From the NCBI GenBank assembly GCA_014055495.1, contig WIAG01000035.1, forward strand, positions 1 to 38,826: a stretch of 38,826 nt of DNA, given 5' to 3'. Every line of letters starts with the position of its first letter. Position 1 is the stretch's first letter. The notes under the pieces were generated by a model. It saw only the letters and a list, made by a program, of their open reading frames with translations, searched no databases and was not told where the DNA came from. This document shows, piece by piece, positions 30,019-38,304 of this stretch. The DNA is from Nitrospira sp. CR1.2. Lineage in GTDB: Bacteria; Nitrospirota; Nitrospiria; Nitrospirales; Nitrospiraceae. Made by a program: the position numbers and the translations under genes.

Positions 30019-30299
30019 GTGGAGATGTGGTCGATTTGGCGCAAGCGCGGATAGATCGCTCTCCTCATGGATCGGGGCCGGCCATGTGTTTAGGGTGCGG
30101 GCATGAATGGGTTGCGGTGGTGCCAATAGGAGTCGTTGGATTTGCCTGTCCCGCATGCCATCTCGATAAAGGCGTCATGAAGGGGCTCTATTCTTCCGAT
30201 CGGTACGATTGGACCTGTGCGTGCGGCAATATCCTCTATCGAATCTCAGAAAAGCGACTGTACTGCATTCTCTGCGGGAAGGAGCCAGATTTATCATGA
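30015..30299 (+). CDS. Double zinc-ribbon phage protein, 94 aa
   Basis: CLGCGHEW (24-), ACPACH, WTCACGN and YCILCGK make two CxxC/CxC...CxxC ribbons, one after the other. ATGA overlap with both neighbours. It may bind nucleic acid or a packaging partner; no function known. Confidence 0.65.
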   Translation: MSGDVVDLAQARIDRSPHGSGPAMCLGCGHEWVAVVPIGVVGFACPACHLDKGVMKGLYSSDRYDWTCACGNILYRISEKRLYCILCGKEPDLS

Positions 30300-30547
30300 G
30301 TAGTCCCTTGCAGCCAGTGGACAAGTTCGGCAAGACACAGTTCAGGCCCTACCGGCTGGAGATTCCGGTGCCGGCCGAGGCGGTGGGGTTCGCGTTCACG
30401 GTGTTCGTGATGAAGAACGGCGCGGTGCAGGTGTACGGGCCGCTCCAGGATGTGGACAGCTGCGTCAAGTGCCTGGAGTTGGGGATTGATCGCGTGAAGC
30501 AGTTCGCGGCCGAGCGCGCGGCGAAAGAGGAATCGAAAACCGCATGA
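30296..30547 (+). CDS. Hypothetical phage protein, 83 aa
   Basis: MSSPLQPVDKFGKTQFRPYR, then a strand pair (VGFAFTVFVMKNGAVQVYGP) and a C-terminal helix. ATGA-coupled to TerL. A chaperone-like role is possible but not supported. Confidence 0.6.
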   Translation: MSSPLQPVDKFGKTQFRPYRLEIPVPAEAVGFAFTVFVMKNGAVQVYGPLQDVDSCVKCLELGIDRVKQFAAERAAKEESKTA

Positions 30548-32187
30548 CCGCTCCCCGTATCTCCGAACGCGAAGTTGATAGCTGGATCTATGAACCGATC
30601 CGGTGGGCGCGGAAATTCGGGGGCGATCGGTTTGACCCCTGGTCGGGGCAAGAGGAGTTTTGGATTGAGTACGGCAAGCTCTTGAACGCGAAGATTCTTC
30701 GCTGGAAGGGGCTGCCGATGACCGATGAGCAGAAGAAGTACGCGCGCAAGCTCGGGATCAGCATCATGGCGGGGCAAGGCGTGGGGAAGGGTGCCACGAT
30801 CTCGCTCTGCGGGCTGCACTATATGTTCGTGCTCCAGTCGGTGCGGCCGAAGATCGTCTGCACGGCGCCGGCCGGTCCCCAGCTCCACTCCTCACTGTGG
30901 CCAGAGTACGGCGAATGGTTGCAGCGGAATCCCCTACTGGCGGAGATTTTCGAGAAGAACGCGCATCGGATCTTTTTGAAGGAGGATACCGGGCGTGGGA
31001 CGGTATCGAGGATTGAGCCGCGGACCGTGCAACCGAACGCTTCGCCGGAAGATCAGAAGGTCGTCCTGGCCGGTGTCCACGCGCTCGGGGTGATGTATCA
31101 GGTCGATGAAGGCTCTGGGGTGCCGGAAGCGGTGTTCGAGCCGCTGGAAGGCGGACTGACGGATCCGCTCTCGATGATCATTCTGCTGTTCAATCCGACG
31201 AAGCGCGACGGGTTCGCGATGGAGACGCATCGCCGGAACCGTGACCAGTGGATTCCGCTCCAGTGGGACGGCGAAGTGCTCGCGGCTGAGAAGCGGAAGC
31301 CGGAGAATTACGGGCGGTTTTTGTGGTTCAACGAGGAAGTGCAGGAGTCGCATGCCAAGAAGTACGGGAAGGACTCGGACTTCTATCGGGTGCGCGTGAA
31401 GGGCCTCCCGCCGAACCAGTCCGGGGATATGCTCATCTCGTTCGAGTCGGCGATCGCGGCGCAAACCCGGGTGATCGAGACGCTGGATTCCGACCCGCTG
31501 GTGATTGCCGCGGACATTGGCGGACCGAACCGCGGCGCGGACCCGTCGATTATCATTCCGATGCGTGGTCCCCAGGTGCTGGATCTCCATGAGCATAACG
31601 AGAAGGACACGACCCAGCTGTCGGATCGGATAGCCGGGCACCTGCGGGACCACTTGGCGAGCGTGGGGAGTGATGTGCAGTACGCGATCGGCGTCGATGT
31701 GATCGGAATTGGGCGCGGGGTGCGGGATCAGCTCGTCAATGTGCAGAAGTTGCGGGTGTTTTCGATCGATGTCTCGCAAAAGCCGTTGAATGAGGGCCGG
31801 TATCATCGCATGCGCGACCAAATGTACTGGGAACTGCGGGAAGGGTTCATGGATGCGCTGGAAATTAGCCTCCGGATCATGAAAAAGGGTATGCCGGTGA
31901 CGGATGATGAGTTGATCGGGCAGCTCACGTCGATTCGATGGGCTGAAGTCGACGGCAAGATCAAAATTCAAGGGAAAGGGCTCTCGTCGGGGATTCCGCA
32001 TGTGCCACCGTTGGCAAATTCTCCAGACAAGGCGGACGCATTGGCGATTGCCTGGTGGTTGTATAAGCACTGTACGTCGAAGATGCCGCCCGGGCAACGC
32101 CGGCAGCGTCGGCAGCGGAACGCGAATACGGATGCGGCGCTGTTGGGGTTCCGGTCGATGGCGGCGAGAATGGGGAGAGGTCGATGA
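30544..32187 (+). CDS. Terminase large subunit
   Basis: A 547-residue packaging motor and nuclease. ATPase domain: Walker A AGQGVGKG (76-83), Walker B MYQVDEG (D188, E189), and the coupling motif near IILLFNPTK. The RNase H-like nuclease has D324 in IAADIGG with NRGADPS, D385 in GVDVIGIGRG, and the late Asp in SPDKADALAIAWW. It pumps phage DNA into the procapsid through the portal and makes the packaging cuts. Coupled to the gene before it by ATGA. Confidence 0.93.
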   Translation: MTAPRISEREVDSWIYEPIRWARKFGGDRFDPWSGQEEFWIEYGKLLNAKILRWKGLPMTDEQKKYARKLGISIMAGQGVGKGATISLCGLHYMFVLQSVRPKIVCTAPAGPQLHSSLWPEYGEWLQRNPLLAEIFEKNAHRIFLKEDTGRGTVSRIEPRTVQPNASPEDQKVVLAGVHALGVMYQVDEGSGVPEAVFEPLEGGLTDPLSMIILLFNPTKRDGFAMETHRRNRDQWIPLQWDGEVLAAEKRKPENYGRFLWFNEEVQESHAKKYGKDSDFYRVRVKGLPPNQSGDMLISFESAIAAQTRVIETLDSDPLVIAADIGGPNRGADPSIIIPMRGPQVLDLHEHNEKDTTQLSDRIAGHLRDHLASVGSDVQYAIGVDVIGIGRGVRDQLVNVQKLRVFSIDVSQKPLNEGRYHRMRDQMYWELREGFMDALEISLRIMKKGMPVTDDELIGQLTSIRWAEVDGKIKIQGKGLSSGIPHVPPLANSPDKADALAIAWWLYKHCTSKMPPGQRRQRRQRNANTDAALLGFRSMAARMGRGR

Positions 32188-32360
32188 CAGGTGGAGAGGG
32201 GGTGGTGATCCGTGAAGGGCAAAAAGAAGAAGGGCAAAGGGGGCAAGTGCTAACCCTCAAGCAGAAGCATGAGATCCATGAGCTGGCGCGGAAGGTCAAG
32301 GGGACCTACGTCCAGCTCATGCGTCTCTGTAAGGAACTTGACATTCCATTTCCGTCGTGA
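32184..32360 (+). CDS. Small phage protein, 58 aa
   Basis: MTGGEGVVIREGQKEEGQRG, then LTLKQKHEIHELARKVKGTY and LMRLCKELDIPFPS. Helical and charged. ATGA overlap with TerL. A lysine-rich 13-codon frame (32211-32252) in another frame was not preferred. Function unknown. Confidence 0.6.
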   Translation: MTGGEGVVIREGQKEEGQRGQVLTLKQKHEIHELARKVKGTYVQLMRLCKELDIPFPS

Positions 32361-32450
32361 TATCGCACTAGTACTAGTGAAACCACTAGGACGTTGACCG
32401 GTGTCAGTCCCCCGCCGTTTCGGCGACCCGCTGACAGGATTGTTGATCCT
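32338..32450 (+). promoter_or_regulatory. Portal gene leader: palindrome, hairpins and possible promoter
   Basis: TTGACA (32338-32343) and an extended -10 TGATATCGC (32358-32366) give a possible promoter. The palindrome CACTAGTACTAGTG (32366-32379) would overlap its start. Then TGTCAG (32402-32407)/CTGACA (32431-32436) enclose CGCCG-TTT-CGGCG (32413-32425), and AGGAT-TGTTG-ATCCT (32436-32450) lies right before the portal ATG. There is no good ribosome site, so structure may control portal translation. Confidence 0.45.
32366..32379. repeat. CACTAGTACTAGTG palindrome, copy 5
   Basis: A perfect 14-bp palindrome in the 92-bp gap before the portal gene, followed by a partial CCACTAGG. Confidence 0.7.
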
Positions 32451-32452
32451 GT

Positions 32453-34627
32453 ATGGCGACGGCCGCACCCACGAAAAAATCACGCTACGAAGACAAGCTG
32501 GCGTATGCCTCCGAGCAGGATAAGCTCGACTTTCTCGTCGACTCCGTCCGGAACGAGGATGAAGACTGTATCCGGTTGCGCCTGCACCGCATGGTCTACG
32601 AAGCGGTCAATCATCCGCTCAGGACCATGTACGAGCTCGAAAGCTCGCTGAATTATCAGTACACCGAAAACGAATTCTATACTGAAGCGGAGCTGGCCCA
32701 GTTTCTTGAGCGGGGCCAACCGCCGACGCGACGCAATGAACTGGCGCCGATTCTTGAGCGGATCGCCGGGCAGTTTATTCAAACGCGGCAGGTCTGCAGT
32801 TTCCTCGGGCGCAATACGCCGGCCGACGACGGAGTCGGCGCGGTGCTCCAAGACACGCAGCGGTGGATTGATCAGACCAACCTCGCTGAGTTCGAGGAAC
32901 AAGACCAGACCTGGGACGGGCTGGTCGGTGGGGTGGGCTGGATCAAGGCCTGGATCGAGCGCAACGAGCTCGGGCAGCCCTGCGAGAAGTTCAAGAGCCG
33001 TAATCCCTTCACGATTTTCAAGGATCCCTACTCTCAGCGGTATGACCCGAACGAGGATGCGAAGTACATCTGCGAAGGCGCATGGATGGACGTCGAGGAC
33101 GCCATTGAGCGCTGGCCGGATAAGGAGGACGAACTCCGGGATTTGACCGTGTCGAACGGGCTGGAGTTTTTCGGTGGCTCAGCGGTCGACCCGTCGCTGT
33201 TGAATGACACCTACATGCAGAACTTGCCGACTGGCGGGCCGGTGCTCTCCGGAAACGGGCAGCGTAGACGCGTGCGGCCGTTCGAGGTCTGGTACAAGCG
33301 CAAGGTTAAGCTCTACTACATTTTCAAGGATGACGGCGTGCTCGCCGTGCCGGTGCCCGTCGACAACGACGAAGCGAAGTCGATCCTGAAGGACCTGAAA
33401 GGCTCCGACGGGATCTACGCCGAGCCGGTGTGGAAAGAACGGATGTATGTCGGCGTCATTCTCGGGAATATCCTTATCCATCATGACGTCTCACCGCACG
33501 AAACGAACCGGTTCCCTTATGTGCCGTTCTATTCGGGGCTGAAGAAAAACGGTGCGCCACTCGCGCTCGCGAGCCGGCTGGTCCCAATCGTCGAATCCAT
33601 CAATAAGCGGGAAAGTAAAGCACTGGCGCTGCTGACGAACCGGCAGATCGTCGCGGAAGAAAATTCCTTCGACGATGCCGAATTGTTGCAGACCGAGCAC
33701 GCGAAGCCGGACGGGTTCCTCGAGGTCAAGGAAGGCGCCGTCTCGGGTAACCGGATTCTGTTCCGCGACAACTTGGATATGGGCCAGGCCCAGCTCGCGC
33801 TGCTCCAGGAAGACAAGGACGCCATTCGCCGGGTGTCGGGCCAGGGCAATGAGTCGATGGGGATGCCGTCGGAGGTCCGGAGCGGGCTCGGGATCGCGAA
33901 AAAGCAGGCCATGGGCAACCTGATTGTGCTGCCGATGCAGAACAACTTGCGCCGGTCGCGGTACATGAAGGCGCGGCTCTCCTACGAATACACGAAGCAG
34001 TGGCTGACCGAAGAGATGGCGTTTCAGATCACCGATGATCCGAACGCGCCGCGTACCGTTCAGATTACGAAGAGCCATATCAAGGCCCTCAAGGAACGGC
34101 TCTACGATCTCGTCATTACCGAGACGAAAGACTTCACGGTCCTGCGTGAGCAACAGGCGGAAATGCTGCTCCAGGCGATCCCGGCGCTGGCGCCGTTGGG
34201 CCCGGCCTACATGAAGCTCGGCATTCAGTTGACCGAGCTCCGGGACAAAGAAGGCCTGATGAAGATGATCGATGAGCAAGCGCAGCCGCAACCGGAGCGG
34301 CCGAAGATGACGATTGCCATGGACTGGAAGGAATTCACGCCGGAGATGAAGGCGTACATCGCCATGACGGCGTTTCAGAGCCAGGAATTGGCCCAGGTGT
34401 TTATTCAACAGAGCGAGGACCCGGCCTTCGTGCAGAAGATCGAAGCGGAAATGGCGATCGCGCAAGTCAAGGAAGGTACGCGAAGCCAGGTGGAGCGCGG
34501 GAAGATCGACTTCCAGGCGTTACAGACCGCGGTGCAGGGCCGGATGGAGATGCAAAAGATTCGTGACAAAGGCAAGCCCCAAGGCGGGGCGCCGGAACAA
34601 TCTGAACCTGAAGGAGAAGCTGCATGA
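32453..34627 (+). CDS. P22-type portal protein
   Basis: 724 residues, about the size of the P22 gp1 portal. It forms the dodecameric ring at the procapsid vertex through which DNA passes. Characteristic marks are RNPFTIFKDPYSQRYDPNED in the clip/wing region, FPYVPFYSGLKKNG, the long helical stem (SINKRESKALALLTNRQIVA) and the acidic/helical C-terminus rich in Gln and Glu. The C-terminal barrel-like helix (AEMAIAQVKEGTRSQVE) fits this class. It lies after TerL and before the scaffold in standard order. Its ATG has no clear ribosome site (see leader). The end overlaps the scaffold start. Confidence 0.88.
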   Translation: MATAAPTKKSRYEDKLAYASEQDKLDFLVDSVRNEDEDCIRLRLHRMVYEAVNHPLRTMYELESSLNYQYTENEFYTEAELAQFLERGQPPTRRNELAPILERIAGQFIQTRQVCSFLGRNTPADDGVGAVLQDTQRWIDQTNLAEFEEQDQTWDGLVGGVGWIKAWIERNELGQPCEKFKSRNPFTIFKDPYSQRYDPNEDAKYICEGAWMDVEDAIERWPDKEDELRDLTVSNGLEFFGGSAVDPSLLNDTYMQNLPTGGPVLSGNGQRRRVRPFEVWYKRKVKLYYIFKDDGVLAVPVPVDNDEAKSILKDLKGSDGIYAEPVWKERMYVGVILGNILIHHDVSPHETNRFPYVPFYSGLKKNGAPLALASRLVPIVESINKRESKALALLTNRQIVAEENSFDDAELLQTEHAKPDGFLEVKEGAVSGNRILFRDNLDMGQAQLALLQEDKDAIRRVSGQGNESMGMPSEVRSGLGIAKKQAMGNLIVLPMQNNLRRSRYMKARLSYEYTKQWLTEEMAFQITDDPNAPRTVQITKSHIKALKERLYDLVITETKDFTVLREQQAEMLLQAIPALAPLGPAYMKLGIQLTELRDKEGLMKMIDEQAQPQPERPKMTIAMDWKEFTPEMKAYIAMTAFQSQELAQVFIQQSEDPAFVQKIEAEMAIAQVKEGTRSQVERGKIDFQALQTAVQGRMEMQKIRDKGKPQGGAPEQSEPEGEAA

Positions 34628-35463
34628 GTACTGTTGTGGAACAGACCCCCGCGAAGGCGGGTTCCCCCGTTGAGCCGTCGATTGCCGACGTGCTCTACGC
34701 CACGGAGCCCGCGCAAGCTGCGGACACGTCTGTGGTGTCGACGACCGAGCCCGCGCAGAAGCAGGACACGGACCTCGCTCCGGCCAACAAGGCCGATGCG
34801 ACTCCCCCGGCGGATGCCAAACAAGAGCCTGTGGCGAAGGCTGAAGGGAAGACGGAGGAGAAGCCGGACCCGAAAGACGAGCAGCTGAAGGCGCAAACCG
34901 CCGCGGCGCGTCGATTGGGGAAGGAGAAGGCTGAGCTCGAGCGCAAGCTCGAAGACCAGTCGGCGCAAATCGAGGAATTGAAAGCGCGGATCGAAGGCAC
35001 CTGGAAGGAGCCGCCGAAGCCGTCCGACGAGCAGATTCGGAAAAAGCTCGCGTTCGAAGCCCGGGTGGATGCGTCGCGAGCGATTGCGGATCAGGACTTC
35101 GGGGCGGAGGAAGTCGAGCAGGCGATCTTTGGTGGGAAGGATGCCCCATGGGTGGCACTGACAAGTCGGCCAGAGAAAAAGCATCTGCTGGTCGAGGTCT
35201 CCGAGCATCCGCAACCGCCGGTCGCGGCAATGCGGATCCTGGCGCGTGAAGCGTTCATGGAGAAATTCGGCGAAGACCCGCGCAAGTGGGAAGAAAAGAT
35301 TCTGGAAGCCGCGAAGCCGAAACTCTTCGCGGAATTCAAAAAACAACTGGAACAGCAACCCGTCGGGAAAGACGTGCCGACTGTATCGACGGCGCGGCAG
35401 TCCGGAGGGCCGGCCGCGCGCAAAGAGCAGCGGATTGCGGACGTGCTGTACGGCGGGGACTGA
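34624..35463 (+). CDS. Scaffolding protein
   Basis: 279 residues between portal and major capsid, the usual scaffold position. It is low-complexity and acidic/Ala-Pro rich in the first ~90 residues, then a coiled coil (LGKEKAELERKLEDQSAQIE) and a C-terminal mixed part. IADVLY appears twice, at 20-25 and 271-276, near the two ends. Scaffolds of this kind guide coat assembly and leave before or during packaging. The assignment is by position and composition; sequence identity with known scaffolds is not recognised. Confidence 0.75.
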   Translation: MSTVVEQTPAKAGSPVEPSIADVLYATEPAQAADTSVVSTTEPAQKQDTDLAPANKADATPPADAKQEPVAKAEGKTEEKPDPKDEQLKAQTAAARRLGKEKAELERKLEDQSAQIEELKARIEGTWKEPPKPSDEQIRKKLAFEARVDASRAIADQDFGAEEVEQAIFGGKDAPWVALTSRPEKKHLLVEVSEHPQPPVAAMRILAREAFMEKFGEDPRKWEEKILEAAKPKLFAEFKKQLEQQPVGKDVPTVSTARQSGGPAARKEQRIADVLYGGD

Positions 35464-35479
35464 GCGAAAGGGATAGACG

Positions 35480-36487
35480 ATGACGACCATCAATACAACG
35501 GTAATGAGCCTCCTGGATCTGGCGAAGCGGACCGATCCGAACGGCAAACGGACCACGTCCATTGTCGAACTGTTGGCGCAATCGAACGAGATGCTGGCCG
35601 ACATGGTGTGGCGTGAAGGGAACCAGGATACCGGGCACCGGATTACGGTCCGGACCGGGCTCCCGTCGGTGACGTGGCGATTGCTGAACCAGGGTGTGAC
35701 GCCGAGCAAGTCCACCACGGCACAAATCGAAGAGAAGACCGGCATTCTCGAGGCCTGGTCAGAGGTTGAAGAGGAAGTCGCGAAGCTGGGTGGCGATATC
35801 AATGCGAACCGGCTGTCCGAAGGCATGGCGTTCCTGGAGGCGATGAACCAGGAAATGCAACAGACCTTGATCTACGGGAACAGCGGAACGGCGCCTGAAG
35901 AGTTCATGGGGCTGGCACCGCGGTACGCGACCAAGTCCGGCGCGACCAACGGGGCGAACGTGATCGATGGCGGCGGAACCAGTACCGACAATACCTCGAT
36001 CTGGCTCGTGTACTGGGGTGAGAACACGGTCTTTGGTCTGGTGCCGAAGGGCAGCAAGGCCGGGATTCAGCATAACGATTATGGCCTGCAGACCGTACAG
36101 GGGTCGACGGGACTCGGGACGGAGCGCATGCGCGCGTATCAAGAGCGCTGGCAGTGGAAGGCCGGGATTGCGCTCAAGGACTGGCGGTACGTGGTTCGGA
36201 TCGCGAACATCGATGTGTCGAACATGGTCGCGCAAGTCTCCGCGGCGGACCTGCTGAAGCTCATGGCGACGGCGACGCATGTGCCGCCGACGCAGGGACT
36301 CGGGAAACCGGTCTTCTATATGAACCGGAGCGTGTTTGCCGCGCTCGACGTGCAGCGATTCGATGCGGTGCAGGTTGGTGGAGGCATCACCTACGACAAT
36401 GTGGACGGGAAGCGGGTCTACTCGTTCCGTGGCATTCCGATCCGGATTGTCGACTCCATCCTGGAGACCGAAGCGCGCGTCGTCTAA
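35480..36487 (+). CDS. Major capsid protein (epsilon15 gp7 / BPP-1-like)
   Basis: A 335-residue coat protein with an HK97-like fold expected. The length equals that of epsilon15 gp7, and the layout (LLDLAKRTDPNGK..., EMLADMVWREGNQDTGHRI, LIYGNSGTAPEEFMGLAPRY, MNRSVFAALDVQ) fits that family, which BPP-1 shares. AAAGGGATAGACG precedes the ATG. It follows the scaffold by 16 bp and precedes a cement protein. Family placement is from recognition, not alignment. Confidence 0.85.
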   Translation: MTTINTTVMSLLDLAKRTDPNGKRTTSIVELLAQSNEMLADMVWREGNQDTGHRITVRTGLPSVTWRLLNQGVTPSKSTTAQIEEKTGILEAWSEVEEEVAKLGGDINANRLSEGMAFLEAMNQEMQQTLIYGNSGTAPEEFMGLAPRYATKSGATNGANVIDGGGTSTDNTSIWLVYWGENTVFGLVPKGSKAGIQHNDYGLQTVQGSTGLGTERMRAYQERWQWKAGIALKDWRYVVRIANIDVSNMVAQVSAADLLKLMATATHVPPTQGLGKPVFYMNRSVFAALDVQRFDAVQVGGGITYDNVDGKRVYSFRGIPIRIVDSILETEARVV

Positions 36488-36501
36488 GTTGGCGCGTTGA
36501 G

Positions 36502-36511
36502 CTAGTACTAG
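36502..36511. repeat. CTAGTACTAG palindrome, copy 6
   Basis: In the 50-bp gap between major capsid and cement genes, followed by GGACCAGTAC, which echoes the CAGTAC/GTACTG near copy 1. Confidence 0.65.
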
Positions 36512-36537
36512 GACCAGTACAACGAAAGGACTCGACC

Positions 36538-36975
36538 ATGATTCTCGATAAACAGAACCAACTGTCGGACTCGCAGGCGTTCACAATCGACGCCGTGTCG
36601 ACGAATACGATCGATTGTGGGAATCCGACGCCGAAGAACGACATCGGTTCCGGTGAGCCGATGTGCATTGCGGTGAACGTGGAAGTGGCGGCGACCGGCG
36701 GCGGGGCCTATGAATTCCAGGCGATTCAGTCGGCGAATGCCGACCTGTCGTCTCCGGACGTTCTGGCGTCCGTCTTCCCGGCTGAAGCCACGCTGGCGGC
36801 AGGCTACACGTTCATGATCCCGATTCCTGCCGGGTCGGTGTCGAAGCGGTATATCGGGATGAAATTCAACAACGTCTCCGGGACCACGGGCGTGACGGTG
36901 TCCGCGCACCTGATCCCGGTGAGCCATTTCCAGAATTCCAAACCGTACGCGAAGAACTACACGATCACGGTGTAA
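36538..36975 (+). CDS. Capsid cement/decoration protein (Bbp16-like)
   Basis: 145 residues starting MILDKQNQLSDSQAFTIDAV, with STNTIDCG and DIGSGEPMCIAV, the hallmark opening of the Bbp16 family from BPP-1. These proteins bind the outer capsid surface at local axes and stiffen the shell. The later strands (AGYTFMIPIPAGSVSKRYIG) fit its jelly-roll. AAAGGACTCGACC precedes the ATG. It follows the major capsid gene as in BPP-1. Confidence 0.88.
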   Translation: MILDKQNQLSDSQAFTIDAVSTNTIDCGNPTPKNDIGSGEPMCIAVNVEVAATGGGAYEFQAIQSANADLSSPDVLASVFPAEATLAAGYTFMIPIPAGSVSKRYIGMKFNNVSGTTGVTVSAHLIPVSHFQNSKPYAKNYTITV

Positions 36976-36983
36976 CGACCGGG

Positions 36984-37013
36984 GCCGCTGCGGGGCGCAG
37001 GCCTCGCGGCGGC
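36984..37013. terminator. Strong GC hairpin after the cement gene (no T-run)
   Basis: GCCGCTGCGGGG pairs with CCTCGCGGCGGC over 12 bp with two wobble pairs and loop CGCAGG. No T-run follows, so partial termination or mRNA protection are both possible; it may set the ratio of capsid genes to later genes. Confidence 0.45.
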
Positions 37014-37035
37014 TCAGACAAAAGGGAGTGTGGCT

Positions 37036-37599
37036 ATGCCGCTCAAAACATCATTGTTCTCTCGGGTCGCGGGACGGCTGCGCTGGATGGTCGGCGGGGT
37101 GCAGCCGATCGTGGCTGGCGGGTCGACCAAGTGGCTGACCTGGCCGGCGGTGACAGCGTTGACTGGTGGTACGGATACCGCGCCGGTCGCTGGGACGCGG
37201 TTCAGCTGTGAAGTGTTTGTCCCGTACAACATGATCATGACGGGGATCGGGTACCTCATCGGGACCGTGGGTGGGACTGATAAGGCGATCGTTGAATTGC
37301 ACGATGCCAACGGGAAGCTGCTCGCGAATTCTGATCTGGCGGGCGTGACGGTTGGCACGTTGGCCACCTATCAGGAGATCCCGTTTACGGCGCCGGTCGA
37401 AGTGATCGGGCCGCAAAAGTATTACCTGTCCGTGACGATGAACGGGACAACGGCGCGGCTGCGCACAGTGCCGACGGCGGTGGGCGCTGCGCAAATGCTG
37501 ACGGCGAAATCGGCAGCGGGGACGTTCGGGACCGTGGGCGATTTGACCGTGCCGACGACCTTCACGGCGGACAAGGGTCCGATTGCCTACACCTACTAA
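37036..37599 (+). CDS. Beta-rich virion protein candidate, 187 aa
   Basis: MPLKTSLFSRVAGRLRWMVG, then strand-rich sequence (FSCEVFVPYNMIMTGIGYLI, AIVELHDANGKLLANSDLAG, YYLSVTMNGTTARLRTV). The pattern resembles carbohydrate-binding or fibre-type beta sandwiches. AAAGGGAG lies 7 bp before ATG 37036; a GTG two codons upstream is less likely. It lies in the virion gene run after the cement protein, so it may be a capsid fibre or head accessory protein. No family recognised. Confidence 0.65.
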   Translation: MPLKTSLFSRVAGRLRWMVGGVQPIVAGGSTKWLTWPAVTALTGGTDTAPVAGTRFSCEVFVPYNMIMTGIGYLIGTVGGTDKAIVELHDANGKLLANSDLAGVTVGTLATYQEIPFTAPVEVIGPQKYYLSVTMNGTTARLRTVPTAVGAAQMLTAKSAAGTFGTVGDLTVPTTFTADKGPIAYTY

Positions 37600-37624
37600 C
37601 CTTTGAACGAAACGGAGCGATTCG

Positions 37625-37849
37625 ATGGTCAAAGTTAAAGCGAAAGAAACCCTGTTCGATGGGATGCAGCGGCGTGAGCCGGGCGAAGTGTTCTATGTGG
37701 CCGACATGAAGTTGGTGAGTGCCCGATCCATGGAAGTGCTCGACGACCATGTCGGCGAAGAGGAAGCCAGAGCCGCGGCGGAAGAGGAAGAAGAGAAGGG
37801 CCGCAAAAAGGACAAGTCGAAGCTGGACGGCCGCAAGAAGGCCGACTAA
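37625..37849 (+). CDS. Small charged phage protein, 74 aa
   Basis: MVKVKAKETLFDGMQRREPG, with a compact start (GEVFYVADMKLVSARSM) and a highly charged tail (EEEARAAAEEEEEKGRKKDK...). Similar short proteins follow capsid genes in many phages and may be head-tail accessory proteins. Function unknown. Confidence 0.65.
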   Translation: MVKVKAKETLFDGMQRREPGEVFYVADMKLVSARSMEVLDDHVGEEEARAAAEEEEEKGRKKDKSKLDGRKKAD

Positions 37850-37863
37850 CCAAAGGACGCACC

Positions 37864-38304
37864 ATGAAGAAGAATCTTTCGACATGGCTGCTGGTTGCGG
37901 TGCTCCTCCTGACTGGAGGGGCGCCGTTTGCCATGGCCGATACGTATATCCTCCAAAAGCATCCGGACGGTACGTCGACCAGGCTTGGGTTGGTGACGAT
38001 TACGACGGTGATGTCTGGGGCGACGACGAACGCCACGGCGGCGGCGGTGGGGATTTCGCCGGGGCCGAAATCGTTCTACGGGCAAGTCTCCGGAACCGGC
38101 GCCGTGACGCAGACACAGGCGATTTATGGCGATGCGGACGACGATGAAGCGAACGGGGTGCTGCTCTGTACGATCACGTTATCAGGGACGACCAAAGCAG
38201 CCGACGCCTGCCCTGTAGTAACGGCGAACTTTGCCTTTTATTACGTGGTGACGACGAATACGACCGGAACAGGGGCAACGGGGGTAGTCTATGCGATGCA
38301 CTAA
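37864..38304 (+). CDS. Exported protein in the virion gene run, 146 aa
   Basis: MKKNLSTWLLVAVLLLTGGA then PFAMADTYILQ: a clear Sec signal peptide with an AxA-like cleavage site (AMA, about 23-25). The mature part is beta-rich and Thr/Gly-rich (TNATAAAVGISPGPKSFYGQ, VTTNTTGTGATGVVYAMH) with one Cys pair. Secretion signals are uncommon among virion genes, so this may be an envelope-located or surface-modifying (moron) product. GGACGCACC is the only weak ribosome site. Confidence 0.72.
   Translation: MKKNLSTWLLVAVLLLTGGAPFAMADTYILQKHPDGTSTRLGLVTITTVMSGATTNATAAAVGISPGPKSFYGQVSGTGAVTQTQAIYGDADDDEANGVLLCTITLSGTTKAADACPVVTANFAFYYVVTTNTTGTGATGVVYAMH

Noticed and set aside
30934-32097. 387-codon minus-strand frame opposite TerL
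   Set aside because: Arg/His/Pro-rich antisense shadow of a GC-rich gene with all TerL motifs on the plus strand.
32211-32252. 13-codon lysine-rich frame inside the small gene after TerL
   Set aside because: Too short and inside a better supported frame that is ATGA-coupled to TerL.
33491-35826. Long minus-strand frames opposite portal and scaffold
   Set aside because: Composition (Arg, Leu, His rich) is that of antisense frames; the plus-strand genes are in the expected phage order.
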